Shown here piece after piece: positions 8,049 through 16,043 of a stretch of 64,000 bases of DNA. This DNA is from Singulisphaera sp. GP187. Its GTDB lineage: Bacteria > Planctomycetota > Planctomycetia > Isosphaerales > Isosphaeraceae. The position numbers and the translations under genes were made by a program. Position 1 is the first letter of the stretch; every line of letters starts with the position of its first letter. Where the stretch lies: positions 586,727 through 650,726 of the forward strand of contig NZ_FSRB01000002.1 in assembly GCF_900129635.1 (NCBI RefSeq), written 5' to 3'. Below the pieces are notes generated by a model, which saw nothing but the letters and a program-made list of their open reading frames with translations, had not been told where the DNA came from and searched no databases.

Positions 8049-8945
8049 ATGAGCCGACCCTCGCAACCATTCACCGTGGCTTTGGTACAAATGCGGTGCT
8101 CAACCGACCCCGACGACAACGTACGTCGGGCCTGTGAGCGGCTGCGCGAGGCCGCGGAACGCGGTGCCCAGGTCGCTTGCCTGCCCGAGTTGTTCCGCAC
8201 GCAGTACTTCTGCCAGGTCGAAGACTCCTCGCGGTTCGACCTGGCCGAGCCGGTCCCCGGGCCGACGTCCGAGGCCCTGGCGCAGGTTGCGCGCGAGACC
8301 GGCATGGTCGTCGTCGGCTCGCTCTTCGAGCGCCGGACGGCCGGGATCTACCACAATACGGCGGTCGTGTTCGACGCCGATGGGTCGATCCGAGGCCGTT
8401 ACCGCAAGATGCACATCCCCGACGACCCGCTCTATTACGAGAAGTACTACTTCACGCCCGGCGACCTCGGCTTCCAAACGTTCGAGACCAAGGCCGCACG
8501 GGTCGGAACCCTGGTCTGTTGGGACCAGTGGTATCCCGAGGCCGCGCGGTTGACCGCCCTCAAAGGGGCCGAGATCCTTTTCTACCCCACGGCGATCGGC
8601 TGGCACCCGGCCGAGAAGGCCGAGTACGGCGAGGCCCAGGCCAATGCCTGGGAAACCGTCCAGCGGGCGCATGCGATCAGCAACGGTCTGTACGTCGCGG
8701 CCGTCAACCGCGTCGGTCACGAAGGGCCGGCTGACGGCGGACTCGAGTTCTGGGGGGGATCGTTCCTGGCCGACCCATTCGGCCGGGTCTTGGCACGCGC
8801 GGGGCGCGACACCGAGGAAGTCCTGATTGTCGCTTGCGACCCCGGCCTCATGGAGGAAACGCGCCGCAACTGGCCATTCCTTCGCGACCGCCGGATCGAC
8901 GCTTACGGTTCCCTCACCCAACGTTTTCTCGACGAACTCCCATGA
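8049..8945 (+). CDS. aguB: N-carbamoylputrescine amidohydrolase
   Basis: 298 residues, nitrilase superfamily. The Glu-Lys-Cys triad is visible: Glu in CLPELF, Lys in RYRKMHIPDD and Cys in LVCWDQWYPE. The stretch LYYEKYYFTPGD is characteristic of N-carbamoylputrescine amidases. It converts N-carbamoylputrescine to putrescine, CO2 and ammonia in the cytosol. Its stop overlaps the start of the next gene, agmatine deiminase (ATGA at 8942-8945), so the two successive steps of the agmatine pathway are coupled. Length is typical. Confidence 0.95.
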   Translation: MSRPSQPFTVALVQMRCSTDPDDNVRRACERLREAAERGAQVACLPELFRTQYFCQVEDSSRFDLAEPVPGPTSEALAQVARETGMVVVGSLFERRTAGIYHNTAVVFDADGSIRGRYRKMHIPDDPLYYEKYYFTPGDLGFQTFETKAARVGTLVCWDQWYPEAARLTALKGAEILFYPTAIGWHPAEKAEYGEAQANAWETVQRAHAISNGLYVAAVNRVGHEGPADGGLEFWGGSFLADPFGRVLARAGRDTEEVLIVACDPGLMEETRRNWPFLRDRRIDAYGSLTQRFLDELP

Positions 8946-10063
8946 GCACACCGGAAACGCCTCCACCCACACCCGACCCCACACCCACTCCCGCCCAGCT
9001 TGGCTACCGGATGCCCGCGGAGTGGGAGCCGCACGAGGCGACCTGGATTGCCTGGCCACACCACCGCGAGGACTGGCCGGGCAAGTTTGCGCCGGTCCCC
9101 TGGGTCTACGTCGAAATCGTCCGCCACCTGAGCCGGGTCGAGCGGGTGAACATCGTCGTCGAAGGGCGCCGGATGCGCGACGACGTCAGCGAAAAGCTCC
9201 TGGCGCACAACGTCGACCTCAACCAGGTCACGTTCGTCAAGGCACGCACCGACCGCGTCTGGCTCCGCGACTCGGGCCCGACCTTCGTCGTCAACGACCA
9301 GGGAGAGGGCGACCAGCGGGTCGGCCTGATCGACTGGCGGTTCAACGCCTGGGCGAAGTATGACGACCACCGGCGCGACAATCGAATCCCACGCCGGGTG
9401 GCGCGCAAGCTCGGCCTGAAACGCTGGACCCCTCGGGTCGATTGCGAAGGGGAGAGCCGCCGCGTCGTCCTGGAAGGGGGCGCGATCGACGTCAACGGCC
9501 GCGGGAGCCTGCTGACCACGGAAGAATGCCTCTTGAGCGAGGTGCAGGCCCGCAACCCGGGGGTCGATCGCCAAACTCTCGAGGGCATCTTCGCCGACCA
9601 GCTCGGCGTTCGGAACGTCATCTGGCTCAACCAAGGGATCGTGGGCGACGATACCCACGGCCATGTGGATGACTTGGCTCGGTTCGTCGACCCCACGACG
9701 GTCGTCGTGGTTGTCGAGAACAAGGCCTCCGACCCGAACTACGAACCCCTGCAAGAGAACTTGCGGCGGCTTCAAGAAGCGCGCGACCAGGACGGTCAAC
9801 CCCTTCGGGTCGTCCCCTTGCCGATGCCCGAGCCGGTCCTCTTCGACGACGACCGGCTTCCGGCCAGCTACGCGAACTTCTACATCGCCAACCGCCTCGT
9901 GCTCGTGCCGACGTTCAACGACCCCGCCGACCGTGAGGCCCTCAACACCTTGGCCTCCCTCTTCCCCGATCGCGAAGTGGTCGGCATCCACGCCGTCGAC
10001 CTCGTCCTGGGCCTGGGCACATTGCACTGCCTTACGCAACAGCAACCGGCCGCTCCGGCCTGA
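8942..10063 (+). CDS. aguA: Agmatine deiminase
   Basis: 373 residues from the ATG that overlaps the aguB stop. A Pro/Thr-rich leader of about 20 residues precedes the conserved start of the fold, MPAEWEPHEATWIAWPH. Further family motifs are VWLRDSGPTFVV, LEGGAIDVNG, DDTHGHVDDLARF and the catalytic Cys in GLGTLHCLTQQ. The enzyme turns agmatine into N-carbamoylputrescine, the substrate of the neighbouring AguB. With arginine decarboxylase elsewhere, this makes putrescine from arginine. No dedicated regulator is adjacent. Confidence 0.96.
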   Translation: MSTPETPPPTPDPTPTPAQLGYRMPAEWEPHEATWIAWPHHREDWPGKFAPVPWVYVEIVRHLSRVERVNIVVEGRRMRDDVSEKLLAHNVDLNQVTFVKARTDRVWLRDSGPTFVVNDQGEGDQRVGLIDWRFNAWAKYDDHRRDNRIPRRVARKLGLKRWTPRVDCEGESRRVVLEGGAIDVNGRGSLLTTEECLLSEVQARNPGVDRQTLEGIFADQLGVRNVIWLNQGIVGDDTHGHVDDLARFVDPTTVVVVVENKASDPNYEPLQENLRRLQEARDQDGQPLRVVPLPMPEPVLFDDDRLPASYANFYIANRLVLVPTFNDPADREALNTLASLFPDREVVGIHAVDLVLGLGTLHCLTQQQPAAPA

Positions 10064-10501
10064 CCTGCCCCTCTCTTCGCTCGCCTTTCCCAAAGGCGAG
10101 CGGGGAGCGTCAGCTCCCTGTCTTCGTGGTTTCGCGTTGGCGTGGGTCGGCAGACAGCGACGCGCCCCTCTCTTCGCTCGCCTTTCAGGCTCGCTTTTGC
10201 ACGTCGATTGATCATTTACAAATCGCCAACGTTGCGGCGCACCGCGTTCTTCGCGCATCTTTCAGACTCGCTGATTGCCACCAGACTCTTGACAAATCGA
10301 TCCGCAGACGTCACTCTGTGACTCTAGTTGAGACTGAATCTCAGTTTCATTGGAGTTGCCTGGCTGACTCGGCGTTGGTCCCGCCGATCATCGGTTTCAC
10401 GTCCGCGTTCAGGGACGGAACGACGTCGAAGTGTGTGGGCGGGGCGAGCGAACGTTTGAACGGCTGACGGGGGATCGTCAGTCACTCGAGCATCGAGGAT
10501 C
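10064..10501. repeat. Intergenic region with palindromic repeats
   Basis: Holds a copy of the CGCTCGCCTTT / AAAGGCGAGCG palindrome (10078-10102, 11-bp arms) directly followed by GGGAGCGTCAGCTCCC, which can form a second hairpin. A partial copy (CTCTCTTCGCTCGCCTTTCAGG) lies near 10170. The palindrome-plus-second-hairpin arrangement recurs at about 62116-62157. The remainder to 10501 shows no gene. Confidence 0.7.
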
Positions 10502-11248
10502 ATGTCTATGAATTTGCATCGAGATATGGCGGATCGTTGCTTCGAGCTCGTCGGGCTCGGGCGGATTGACGAAGCGACCGAGATGGCGGAGCGCGCGGTC
10601 GAGGGCGACCCCGAGGATGGCCGCTTCTGGCAGTTCCTCGGACTGCTCCGTCATCGGCAGGGAGATTATCCCGGCGCCTGTGCCGCGTTGGAGACGGCGA
10701 GCTTGCTGGTGCCGCTCGAACCGGCCTCGCGGTGTGCGCTGGCGGAATGTCATGCCAGGGCGGGGCGCAAGGGGCTGGCGTGCGACCTCTACCGCCAACT
10801 CGGTCGGGACGAGCGGTGCCCGACCACGCTGCTCTCCGCCGTCGCCGCCGGCCTGGGGAGTCTCGGGGAGAATGAGGCGGCCCTGGCGGCTTGCCGGAAA
10901 ATCGTCCGCCGTGACCCGGAACATCATCATGCGCACTTTGGCGTGGCCTTCTATCTGAGGCGGCTCGGGAGGCCCCTTCCGTCGGTCATCGCGGCCATCT
11001 CCCGGGCCCATGAACTGGCCCCCCAGGTCTCGCTCTATCGGGTCAGCCTGGCCGTGTTGCTCGACCACTCCGGTCAGCGCGAGGAGGCCTGCGACCTGCT
11101 CCGCGACGTCGACCCGACCGCCATGCAGTGCAGCTCCTGCCTCCAGAGGGCGATGGCGATCTTTCAGGAAGCCGGCGATTGGGAACGGTTCGAGGCGTTC
11201 CGGGTCCAGACCGAGGCGGTCCAGAAACCACGGCGGCATGACGTCTGA
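10502..11248 (+). CDS. Tetratricopeptide-repeat protein
   Basis: 248 residues built of helical pairs with TPR spacing, for example GRIDEATEMAERAVEGDPED followed by FWQFLGLLRHRQGDYPGAC. Roughly six repeats fill the protein. There is no signal peptide or membrane segment, so it should be a cytosolic scaffold or adaptor. A second ATG at 10508 has better spacing to the upstream GAGG and may be the true start. It is followed by an inverted repeat and a convergent Mrp gene, so it is monocistronic. The partner is unknown. Confidence 0.78.
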   Translation: MSMNLHRDMADRCFELVGLGRIDEATEMAERAVEGDPEDGRFWQFLGLLRHRQGDYPGACAALETASLLVPLEPASRCALAECHARAGRKGLACDLYRQLGRDERCPTTLLSAVAAGLGSLGENEAALAACRKIVRRDPEHHHAHFGVAFYLRRLGRPLPSVIAAISRAHELAPQVSLYRVSLAVLLDHSGQREEACDLLRDVDPTAMQCSSCLQRAMAIFQEAGDWERFEAFRVQTEAVQKPRRHDV

Positions 11249-11264
11249 CGATTAACCCGCTCCC

Positions 11265-11337
11265 GTAGGGTGGGTACGGCCCACCATCTTGTGTGCATGT
11301 CACAAGTTGATACCATGGTGGGCCGTGCCCACCCTAC
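11265..11337. repeat. Inverted repeat of the GTAGGGTGGGCACGGCCCACC family
   Basis: Arms 11265-11287 and 11315-11337 (23 bases, one mismatch) around a loop that contains a smaller CTTGTG..CACAAG palindrome. It sits exactly between the convergent TPR and Mrp genes, where it could end transcription from both sides. Confidence 0.85.
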
Positions 11338-11362
11338 CGGGGAGCGAGTCAGGTTCTGAGAA

Positions 11363-12529
11363 TCAGTTCAAGATCTCAAGTTTGGGCATCTTGGGGGTCT
11401 TGATGTTCTGGATGCTGATTTGCGCGGCGAGCTGTTCGACGACGCCGAGCAAGTAGGGGCGAGCCAGGGACCCGGGGGCGAGTGCCTCCTTGATTTTGCC
11501 CTCGTCGCCGCGCTCACGGACGTTGATGTTCAAGGGGACTTCGCCCAGGAACGGGACGCCGAGCTGTTCGGCCTTCTTTCGGGCTCCGCCCCGGCCGAAC
11601 AGGTAGGCGCGTTCGTCCCCGGGTGCCTCGAACAGGCCGCCGGCTTCGACCAGCTTCCGGGCCTTGGGGCCGCCGCGCTCCAGGAGATAGGACTGGACGT
11701 CGAAGAAGCTCATGTTTTCAATCATCCCGAGCATCGGGACCTTGAGCTGGCGGAACATCGCGACCGCCCGGGTCGCGTCCAGCAGCGCCACTTCTTGCGG
11801 CGTGCAGACGACCACGGCGCCCGTCAACGGGAGCGCCTGCGAGAGGGTCAACGGGACGTCGCCGGTGCCTGGCGGCAGGTCGATGACGAGGTAGTCGAGG
11901 TCGCCCCAGTCAACTTGGTGGAGGAACTGCTGCATGATCCCGTGGAGCATCGGTCCGCGCATGATCACGGCACGCTCGGGTTCGAGCAAGAAGCCCATCG
12001 ACATCAGCCGCAGGCCGTTCGCCTCGATCGGCTGGATTCGCTCCCCTTTGGCCATCGGCCGCCCGGTGGCTCCGACCAGGTGGGGGATCGACGGCCCGTA
12101 GACGTCGGCGTCCATCAGGCCGACCGTCGAGCCATAGGCTTGGAGCCCGTACGCGATCGCCGCGGCCATCGTCGACTTGCCCACGCCCCCTTTGCCCGAG
12201 CCGACCGCGATCACGTTCTTGACGCCGGGGATGTCCCCTTTCTCGGCGATCCCCTTGCCCCGGACCTCGGCCCCCATGGTAATCGTGACCGCCCAGTCGC
12301 TGCCGAGTCGGTTGGCGAGCGCTCCGCGGACGTCCGCCTCGATCTTGGCCTTCATCGGACAGGCGGGAGTCGTCAGGTTCACGGTCAGGGCGACCGTCCC
12401 TTCGCCGATCTGGATGTTTTTGATCATGCCGAGATCGACGAGGTCGCGGTGAAGGTCGGGGTCCTGCACCCCTTTGAGGGCGCTGAGCACGTCTTGCTCG
12501 GTCAGGCTGGAGCTTTTCTTGCCGAACAT
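11363..12529 (-). CDS. Mrp/ApbC-type P-loop ATPase (iron-sulfur cluster carrier family), CxxC missing
   Basis: 388 residues from the ATG at 12529. An N-terminal MIP18/DUF59 domain (about 1-90; LTTPACPMKAKIE) is joined to a MinD-like ATPase with the deviant Walker A GSGKGGVGKSTMAAA, DADVYGPSIPHL and VIDLPPGTGDVPLT. Family members carry and transfer Fe-S clusters to apoproteins. After ENMSF the family normally has a CxxC that ligates the bridging cluster. Here that place reads FFDVQSYLLERGG, followed by an Arg/Lys/Gly-rich insertion, and no cysteine is present. The fold continues normally (YLFGRGGARKKAEQLGVPF). Either clusters are bound differently or the role has changed. Confidence 0.9.
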   Translation of the reverse strand: MFGKKSSSLTEQDVLSALKGVQDPDLHRDLVDLGMIKNIQIGEGTVALTVNLTTPACPMKAKIEADVRGALANRLGSDWAVTITMGAEVRGKGIAEKGDIPGVKNVIAVGSGKGGVGKSTMAAAIAYGLQAYGSTVGLMDADVYGPSIPHLVGATGRPMAKGERIQPIEANGLRLMSMGFLLEPERAVIMRGPMLHGIMQQFLHQVDWGDLDYLVIDLPPGTGDVPLTLSQALPLTGAVVVCTPQEVALLDATRAVAMFRQLKVPMLGMIENMSFFDVQSYLLERGGPKARKLVEAGGLFEAPGDERAYLFGRGGARKKAEQLGVPFLGEVPLNINVRERGDEGKIKEALAPGSLARPYLLGVVEQLAAQISIQNIKTPKMPKLEILN

Positions 12530-12584
12530 CGAAAGAGTTCCTCGGTCAGCGGAGCGTGGGTGTTCCGGGGGGCGTTGAATCAAA

Positions 12585-13169
12585 TCAAAGAGGGCGCGAG
12601 GCCGGAGGCCAGGTGGGGCCGGACCGCGGGGAGAGCAGCAGGTAAGGGGCCAGCCAGTTCCAAGGTTCGGATTCGGGCTCCGGCTTGCGGGCGTTCGACC
12701 AGCCCTCGGCTTCGGTTCGCCGCTGGGCCAGCATGATCCAGCGCTCGAGTAACCGGGCCACCGTGGGGGGCGTGACGACCCCGGAATAAACGTGGGTGGC
12801 CCCCAGTTCGCGAGCCAAGACGGCCACGCCGTCATGCGCACCGGGGTCGAGCACCAGGACCAGGGCCGAAGGGACCGCTCGGGTCGCCCGCTCCAGGTCG
12901 TCGAGGCCGGCCCGAGGCCGCCGGTCCAGATCGATCACCAAAATCGGGCTGGTCGTCCCGGCCAGCGCCCCTTCCAGGTCGGCGAGCGACCGCGACTCGG
13001 TCAGCCGGATCGGCCAGGCGGCCAACCTTGGCCGCAACTGCCGAACCCAGTTGCCCAACCGCTCGTGGATGATCAGCGGCAGATTTGCCAAGAGCGCAAC
13101 CACTCCCCAACAAAGAAGTTTCGAGACGACCCCCAGCCCTGTCGTTTCCTCCGAATGGGGAACCCCCAA
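12585..13169 (-). CDS. Hypothetical protein with hydrophobic N-terminus and receiver-like fold
   Basis: Up to 194 residues. The start is uncertain: the farthest codon is TTG at 13169, and GTG at 13103 is an alternative. A hydrophobic stretch (LLCWGVVALLANLPLII) could be a membrane anchor. The region about 65-150 alternates strands and helices like a CheY domain (SPILVIDLD, SALVLVLDPGAH, ARELGATHVYSG), but no convincing phosphorylation site is present, so it would be a pseudo-receiver. It lies 55 bases upstream of the Mrp gene on the same strand, and co-transcription is likely. I do not recognise the family. Confidence 0.55.
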   Translation of the reverse strand: MGVPHSEETTGLGVVSKLLCWGVVALLANLPLIIHERLGNWVRQLRPRLAAWPIRLTESRSLADLEGALAGTTSPILVIDLDRRPRAGLDDLERATRAVPSALVLVLDPGAHDGVAVLARELGATHVYSGVVTPPTVARLLERWIMLAQRRTEAEGWSNARKPEPESEPWNWLAPYLLLSPRSGPTWPPASRPL

Positions 13170-13325
13170 ACGAGAAAAGTTCTGCGTTGCAAAAAAAAGA
13201 ATGAAATGAGGAGGGGCGATCGGTCGGTCACCAATTCCGACGACGGCCCATCCCCATCGAGTGATTTTATCAGCTTGGCCGCTCCGCGGCGAGGGTTGAA
13301 CCGCTGCGTTTGGAGCCGGTTTCGC

Positions 13326-13353
13326 TTGAACGGTTCGGGGACGAAGGTAGAAT
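13326..13353 (+). promoter_or_regulatory. Candidate sigma-70 promoter of the DnaJ-rnpA-yidD operon
   Basis: TTGAAC at 13326-13331 and TAGAAT at 13348-13353 are separated by 16 bases and lie about 70 bases before the DnaJ start. I see no CIRCE (TTAGCACTC) or HAIR-type inverted repeat nearby. Confidence 0.4.
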
Positions 13354-13423
13354 TGGAATGGAAATCGCAGGAAGAAAATTCGCGCGCTGAGTGTTTGAAC
13401 CGCGAGAGAGGTCAGTCCCGACC

Positions 13424-14416
13424 ATGCCCGACCGCGATTATTATGAAGTCCTTGGGGTGGCGCGCGACGCTACGGCCGACGCGATCAAGAAAGCCTATCG
13501 CACGCAGGCACGGAAGTATCACCCGGACGTCAATCCCGGTGACAAAAAGGCCGAGTCTCGCTTCAAAGAGGTGCAGCAGGCTTACGACATCTTGTCTGAC
13601 CCGGAGAAGCGCGCGCTCTATAATAATTACGGCAACGCGGCGTTCGAGGGAGCCACGGCGGGACCGCGGGCGGGAGCCCACGAATGGACGGCGCGCCAGG
13701 CGGGCCCGGGCTCCGGGTACGACCAGTCGTTCGATTTCAACGACTTTTTTGGACCGGGAGGCGCGGCGGGGGCCGCCGAGGCCGATCCGTCGGGGGGCGG
13801 TATCTTCGAGGAGTTGCTGGGCCGGATGCGCGGCGGTAAGGGGCGGCAGCAACGGCCGACGGGACCTCGGCCCGGCCGAAACGTCGAGGCCCACCTGACG
13901 ATCCCGTTCATCACCGCGATCCGCGGCGGCGAGACCAAATTCGACATCGAACGCGAGGATGGCAAGCACGAGACCCTCGCCGTCAAGGTTCCGCCCGGTG
14001 TCGAGACCGGGGCCAAGCTGCGGCTCCGCGGCCAGGGGGAGCCGGGTGAGCAGGGCGGCGCCCGAGGCGACTTGACGATCCATGTCACCGTCGAGCCCCA
14101 CCCCTACTTTACCCGAGACGGACGCAACCTTTCGGTCGAAGTGCCGATCACGGTCCCCGAGGCGGCCCTGGGCGCCAAGATCGTGGTGCCCACGCTTGAC
14201 GGGACCAAGTCGTTGCCGATTCCGCCGGGCACTTCGAGCGGCCAGAAGCTGCGGCTCCGCGGCCAGGGCGTTCCCGAATCCGGGGGCAAGCCGGCGGGGG
14301 ATCTGTTCCTCATCCCCAAGATTGTCGTGCCGAAGAAGGTCGACGAGACCAGCCAGCGCCTTATCCAGGAGTTCGCCGAACGGAACCCGCTCAACCCGCG
14401 TGAAGGTATCTGGTGA
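13424..14416 (+). CDS. cbpA: DnaJ-family co-chaperone of the CbpA type (no zinc finger)
   Basis: 330 residues from the ATG at 13424. An N-terminal J domain ([12 protein letters not shown]...) carries the HPD motif ([10 protein letters not shown]) that stimulates DnaK ATPase. A Gly/Phe-rich linker (FNDFFGPGG) follows, then two beta-rich substrate-binding domains ([17 protein letters not shown] and the parallel [17 protein letters not shown]). The CxxCxGxG zinc modules of true DnaJ are absent, which places it with CbpA. The next gene is a MerR-like regulator, the usual cbpA-cbpM or dnaJ-hspR arrangement. It is the first gene of a five-gene run ending in yidD. Confidence 0.93.
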   Translation: MPDRDYYEVLGVARDATADAIKKAYRTQARKYHPDVNPGDKKAESRFKEVQQAYDILSDPEKRALYNNYGNAAFEGATAGPRAGAHEWTARQAGPGSGYDQSFDFNDFFGPGGAAGAAEADPSGGGIFEELLGRMRGGKGRQQRPTGPRPGRNVEAHLTIPFITAIRGGETKFDIEREDGKHETLAVKVPPGVETGAKLRLRGQGEPGEQGGARGDLTIHVTVEPHPYFTRDGRNLSVEVPITVPEAALGAKIVVPTLDGTKSLPIPPGTSSGQKLRLRGQGVPESGGKPAGDLFLIPKIVVPKKVDETSQRLIQEFAERNPLNPREGIW

Positions 14417-14468
14417 GCTCACCGGGGAGAACCGAGCCAGTCCAACGGATCGGGGCCTTCGACCAACC

Positions 14469-14819
14469 ATGAGACCGACGACAATCACCATCATCCCCCG
14501 TGACGTGGTGGCCGAGAAGCTCGCGATCGCTCCGGCGGTTCTCATGCGGTACGAGGCTCGCGGACTCGTCCGGCCGGTCCGCGAGGGGGCCGTCGAGGGG
14601 TACAGCCCGGCCGAAGTCCGCCGAATCTGGACCATCCTCACCTTTCAACGCGACCTTGGGATTAACCTGGCGGGGGTTGAGACGATCCTCAAGCTCCGCG
14701 ATCAGATGGCCCAGATTCATCGTCGGCTCGACGCCTTTGCTCGGGAACTCAGTGACCTGATCGAGCGCGATTCCGGCTCCGGCTCTGGTTCCGACTCGAA
14801 CGTTGAGACTGATGCCTGA
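14469..14819 (+). CDS. MerR-like HspR/CbpM-type chaperone regulator
   Basis: 116 residues. A MerR-like winged helix-turn-helix covers the first 70 residues (VVAEKLAIAPAVLMRYEARG, then GYSPAEVRRIWTILTFQRDLG), followed by a short helix and an acidic/Ser/Gly tail. In HspR it represses the dnaK operon with DnaK as co-repressor; in CbpM the same fold binds the J domain of CbpA and blocks it. Position directly after cbpA fits either role. Its 3' end overlaps the start of the small membrane protein gene (14812). Confidence 0.8.
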   Translation: MRPTTITIIPRDVVAEKLAIAPAVLMRYEARGLVRPVREGAVEGYSPAEVRRIWTILTFQRDLGINLAGVETILKLRDQMAQIHRRLDAFARELSDLIERDSGSGSGSDSNVETDA

Positions 14820-15075
14820 ACCTCCTCCCAGTCGCCTGAGTCGTCTTTTGAAAGAGCATCCGCGCGAGCGGCCTCGGTTCGCCCGGGCGGTTGCCAGCTT
14901 GCTGGGCGCGGGGCTCGTCGCGTTGGGCGCGTTTGGTTTTCTGGTCGTCTGGCACTTGATCCGCCGTGGCCGTTTGATTCGCGAGAACCTGTCTCCACCA
15001 CGCAAGGTTCAGCTTCCCCCCATCGAGCCGACCCGGCCCAATGCCGTTGAGGAACGAGGATCAGGACCGTCATGA
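14812..15075 (+). CDS. Small single-span membrane protein
   Basis: 87 residues from the ATG at 14812, which overlaps the end of the MerR-like gene; its TGA overlaps the rnpA start (ATGA at 15072-15075). A basic N-terminus (RLSRLLKEHPRERPRFAR) precedes one hydrophobic segment (SLLGAGLVALGAFGFLVVW) and a basic/Pro-rich tail. The overlaps on both sides support it as a real gene of the operon. I do not recognise the family. Its place between a chaperone regulator and RNase P/YidD genes hints at a role in membrane protein biogenesis, but that is inference. Confidence 0.7.
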   Translation: MPEPPPSRLSRLLKEHPRERPRFARAVASLLGAGLVALGAFGFLVVWHLIRRGRLIRENLSPPRKVQLPPIEPTRPNAVEERGSGPS

Positions 15076-15491
15076 CCCCGCCGTTGTCCCCAGTACCCCC
15101 TGTGACCTCGACCCCTTCGGCGACGTTTCGACCGTACGAACGCTTGAACGACCCGGCGGATTTCCGACGCGCCTTCGAACGCAAACGTTCGGCCTCCGAC
15201 CCCCGAATGGTCGTGCACGGCGTCGAGAACGGCCGCGATTATCCCCGCTTGGGGATCTCCGTCGGCCGCAAGCGGATCCGCTCGGCCGCCGCGCGGAACG
15301 TTGTCAAACGCGCCATTCGCGAAGCGTTCCGCCTGAGCAAGGCCGAGCTCCCGCCCGGGCTCGACCTGGTGGTCGTTCCCCGCGGCCCCGGCTTGACCGC
15401 CGCCGAGGCCAGGCGAACTCTCCCCGGGTTGGCTCAGGCCATTGCGCGACGTATCGGTCTGAAGGCGGCGAAAGCTCCGACACCGCCATGA
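15072..15491 (+). CDS. rnpA: Ribonuclease P protein component
   Basis: 139 residues. The family motif is seen as RNVVKRAIREAFR, preceded by PRLGISVGRKRIRSAAA and a proximal Phe/Arg patch (DFRRAFERKR). It binds the catalytic RNase P RNA and helps process the 5' ends of tRNA precursors. The N-terminus is about 20 residues longer than usual and Pro/Thr-rich. rpmH (L34), the normal upstream neighbour, is absent; a DnaJ/MerR-like pair takes its place. The stop overlaps the yidD start (ATGA at 15488-15491), keeping the common rnpA-yidD pair. Confidence 0.93.
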   Translation: MTPPLSPVPPVTSTPSATFRPYERLNDPADFRRAFERKRSASDPRMVVHGVENGRDYPRLGISVGRKRIRSAAARNVVKRAIREAFRLSKAELPPGLDLVVVPRGPGLTAAEARRTLPGLAQAIARRIGLKAAKAPTPP

Positions 15492-15760
15492 AGCTTGCTC
15501 CCGCTCTCGCCTCGCTGCCGCTCTGGCGCTGGCCCGCCCAGGCCGTCGCCAGTCTCCTGATCCTGGCGATTCTGATCTATCAGAAAACGCTGAGCCCCCT
15601 GCTCTCCCTGTTCGGCCCGGTCTGTCGCTTCGAACCGAGTTGCAGCCGTTACATGATCGGGGCGTTGCGTAAGTATGGCTTGATCACCGGCCTCCGCAAG
15701 GGGATCGGTCGGGTCTTGCGCTGCCACCCTTGGGATCCGGGCGGCTACGACCCCCCGTGA
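15488..15760 (+). CDS. yidD: Membrane protein insertion efficiency factor YidD
   Basis: 90 residues. It shows the conserved [18 protein letters not shown], the [13 protein letters not shown] segment and the C-terminal [13 protein letters not shown]. An N-terminal amphipathic/hydrophobic stretch lets it sit at the inner membrane, where it assists YidC-dependent insertion. It overlaps rnpA by four bases. yidC itself does not follow; the gene ends at the edge of the accessory island. A second, 5'-truncated copy lies at 27673-27832. Confidence 0.93.
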   Translation: MKLAPALASLPLWRWPAQAVASLLILAILIYQKTLSPLLSLFGPVCRFEPSCSRYMIGALRKYGLITGLRKGIGRVLRCHPWDPGGYDPP

Positions 15761-15786
15761 TTCGTTCGCCTTTTCAGGCGAGCGAA
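15761..15786. terminator. Palindrome between convergent yidD and lyase tail (terminator-like)
   Basis: Arms TTCGTTCGCCT and AGGCGAGCGAA with a 4-base loop, directly after the yidD stop. Also present in the right repeat copy at 27833-27858 between the yidD fragment and the intact lyase gene. It can form a hairpin on either strand and may terminate both convergent genes; there is no long T-run. Confidence 0.5.
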
Positions 15787-15796
15787 ACGAGGAAGC

Positions 15797-15884
15797 TCAC
15801 CGGGCCTGGAGTGCTTGGTGGAGGTCTTCCCAGAGGTCGTCGGGGTCTTCCAGGCCGATGGAGAGGCGGATGAGGCCGGGGGTG
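15797..15884 (-). pseudogene. Remnant: C-terminal end of a cystathionine gamma-synthase-like gene
   Basis: The minus strand encodes TPGLIRLSIGLEDPDDLWED.. and the final HQALQAR, identical or nearly identical to the C-terminus of the intact lyase at 27869-29050. Upstream of 15884 the homology stops and unrelated sequence begins; an open frame fortuitously continues to about 16078. This is the truncated duplicate left by island insertion. Confidence 0.88.
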
Positions 15885-16043
15885 TCGCCAGAATGAATGC
15901 AAATGGCGGCGGTCGGCGAATCGGGTCTCTTCGGATCCGCCTGTGGCGACGACGGGAAGCAGGAGACGAGCCAGGGCGGCACAGCTTTGAGTGCGAGCGT
16001 GCCGTTCTCGCGTAAAGCGTTCGAGGATAGGGTCGGCGGCGGG

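Larger units (their letters stand above)
15598..15884. repeat. Left copy of the ~287-bp direct repeat bounding the island
   Basis: Covers the 3' part of yidD, the palindrome at 15761-15786 and the last ~88 bases of a PLP-lyase gene. It matches 27673-27956 in the same orientation, with about 17 differences and a 3-base gap by my count. Both copies diverge abruptly at both ends. See the island finding. Confidence 0.9.

Noticed and set aside
8903-10258. Minus-strand 451-codon frame
   Set aside because: Antisense of agmatine deiminase; no ribosome site or recognisable motif.
13170-13423. CIRCE or HAIR heat-shock operator before the DnaJ gene
   Set aside because: No TTAGCACTC/GAGTGCTAA or CTTGAGT/ACTCAAG inverted repeat is present.
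13412-14641. Minus-strand frame over DnaJ and the MerR-like gene
   Set aside because: Shadow of two well-supported plus-strand genes.
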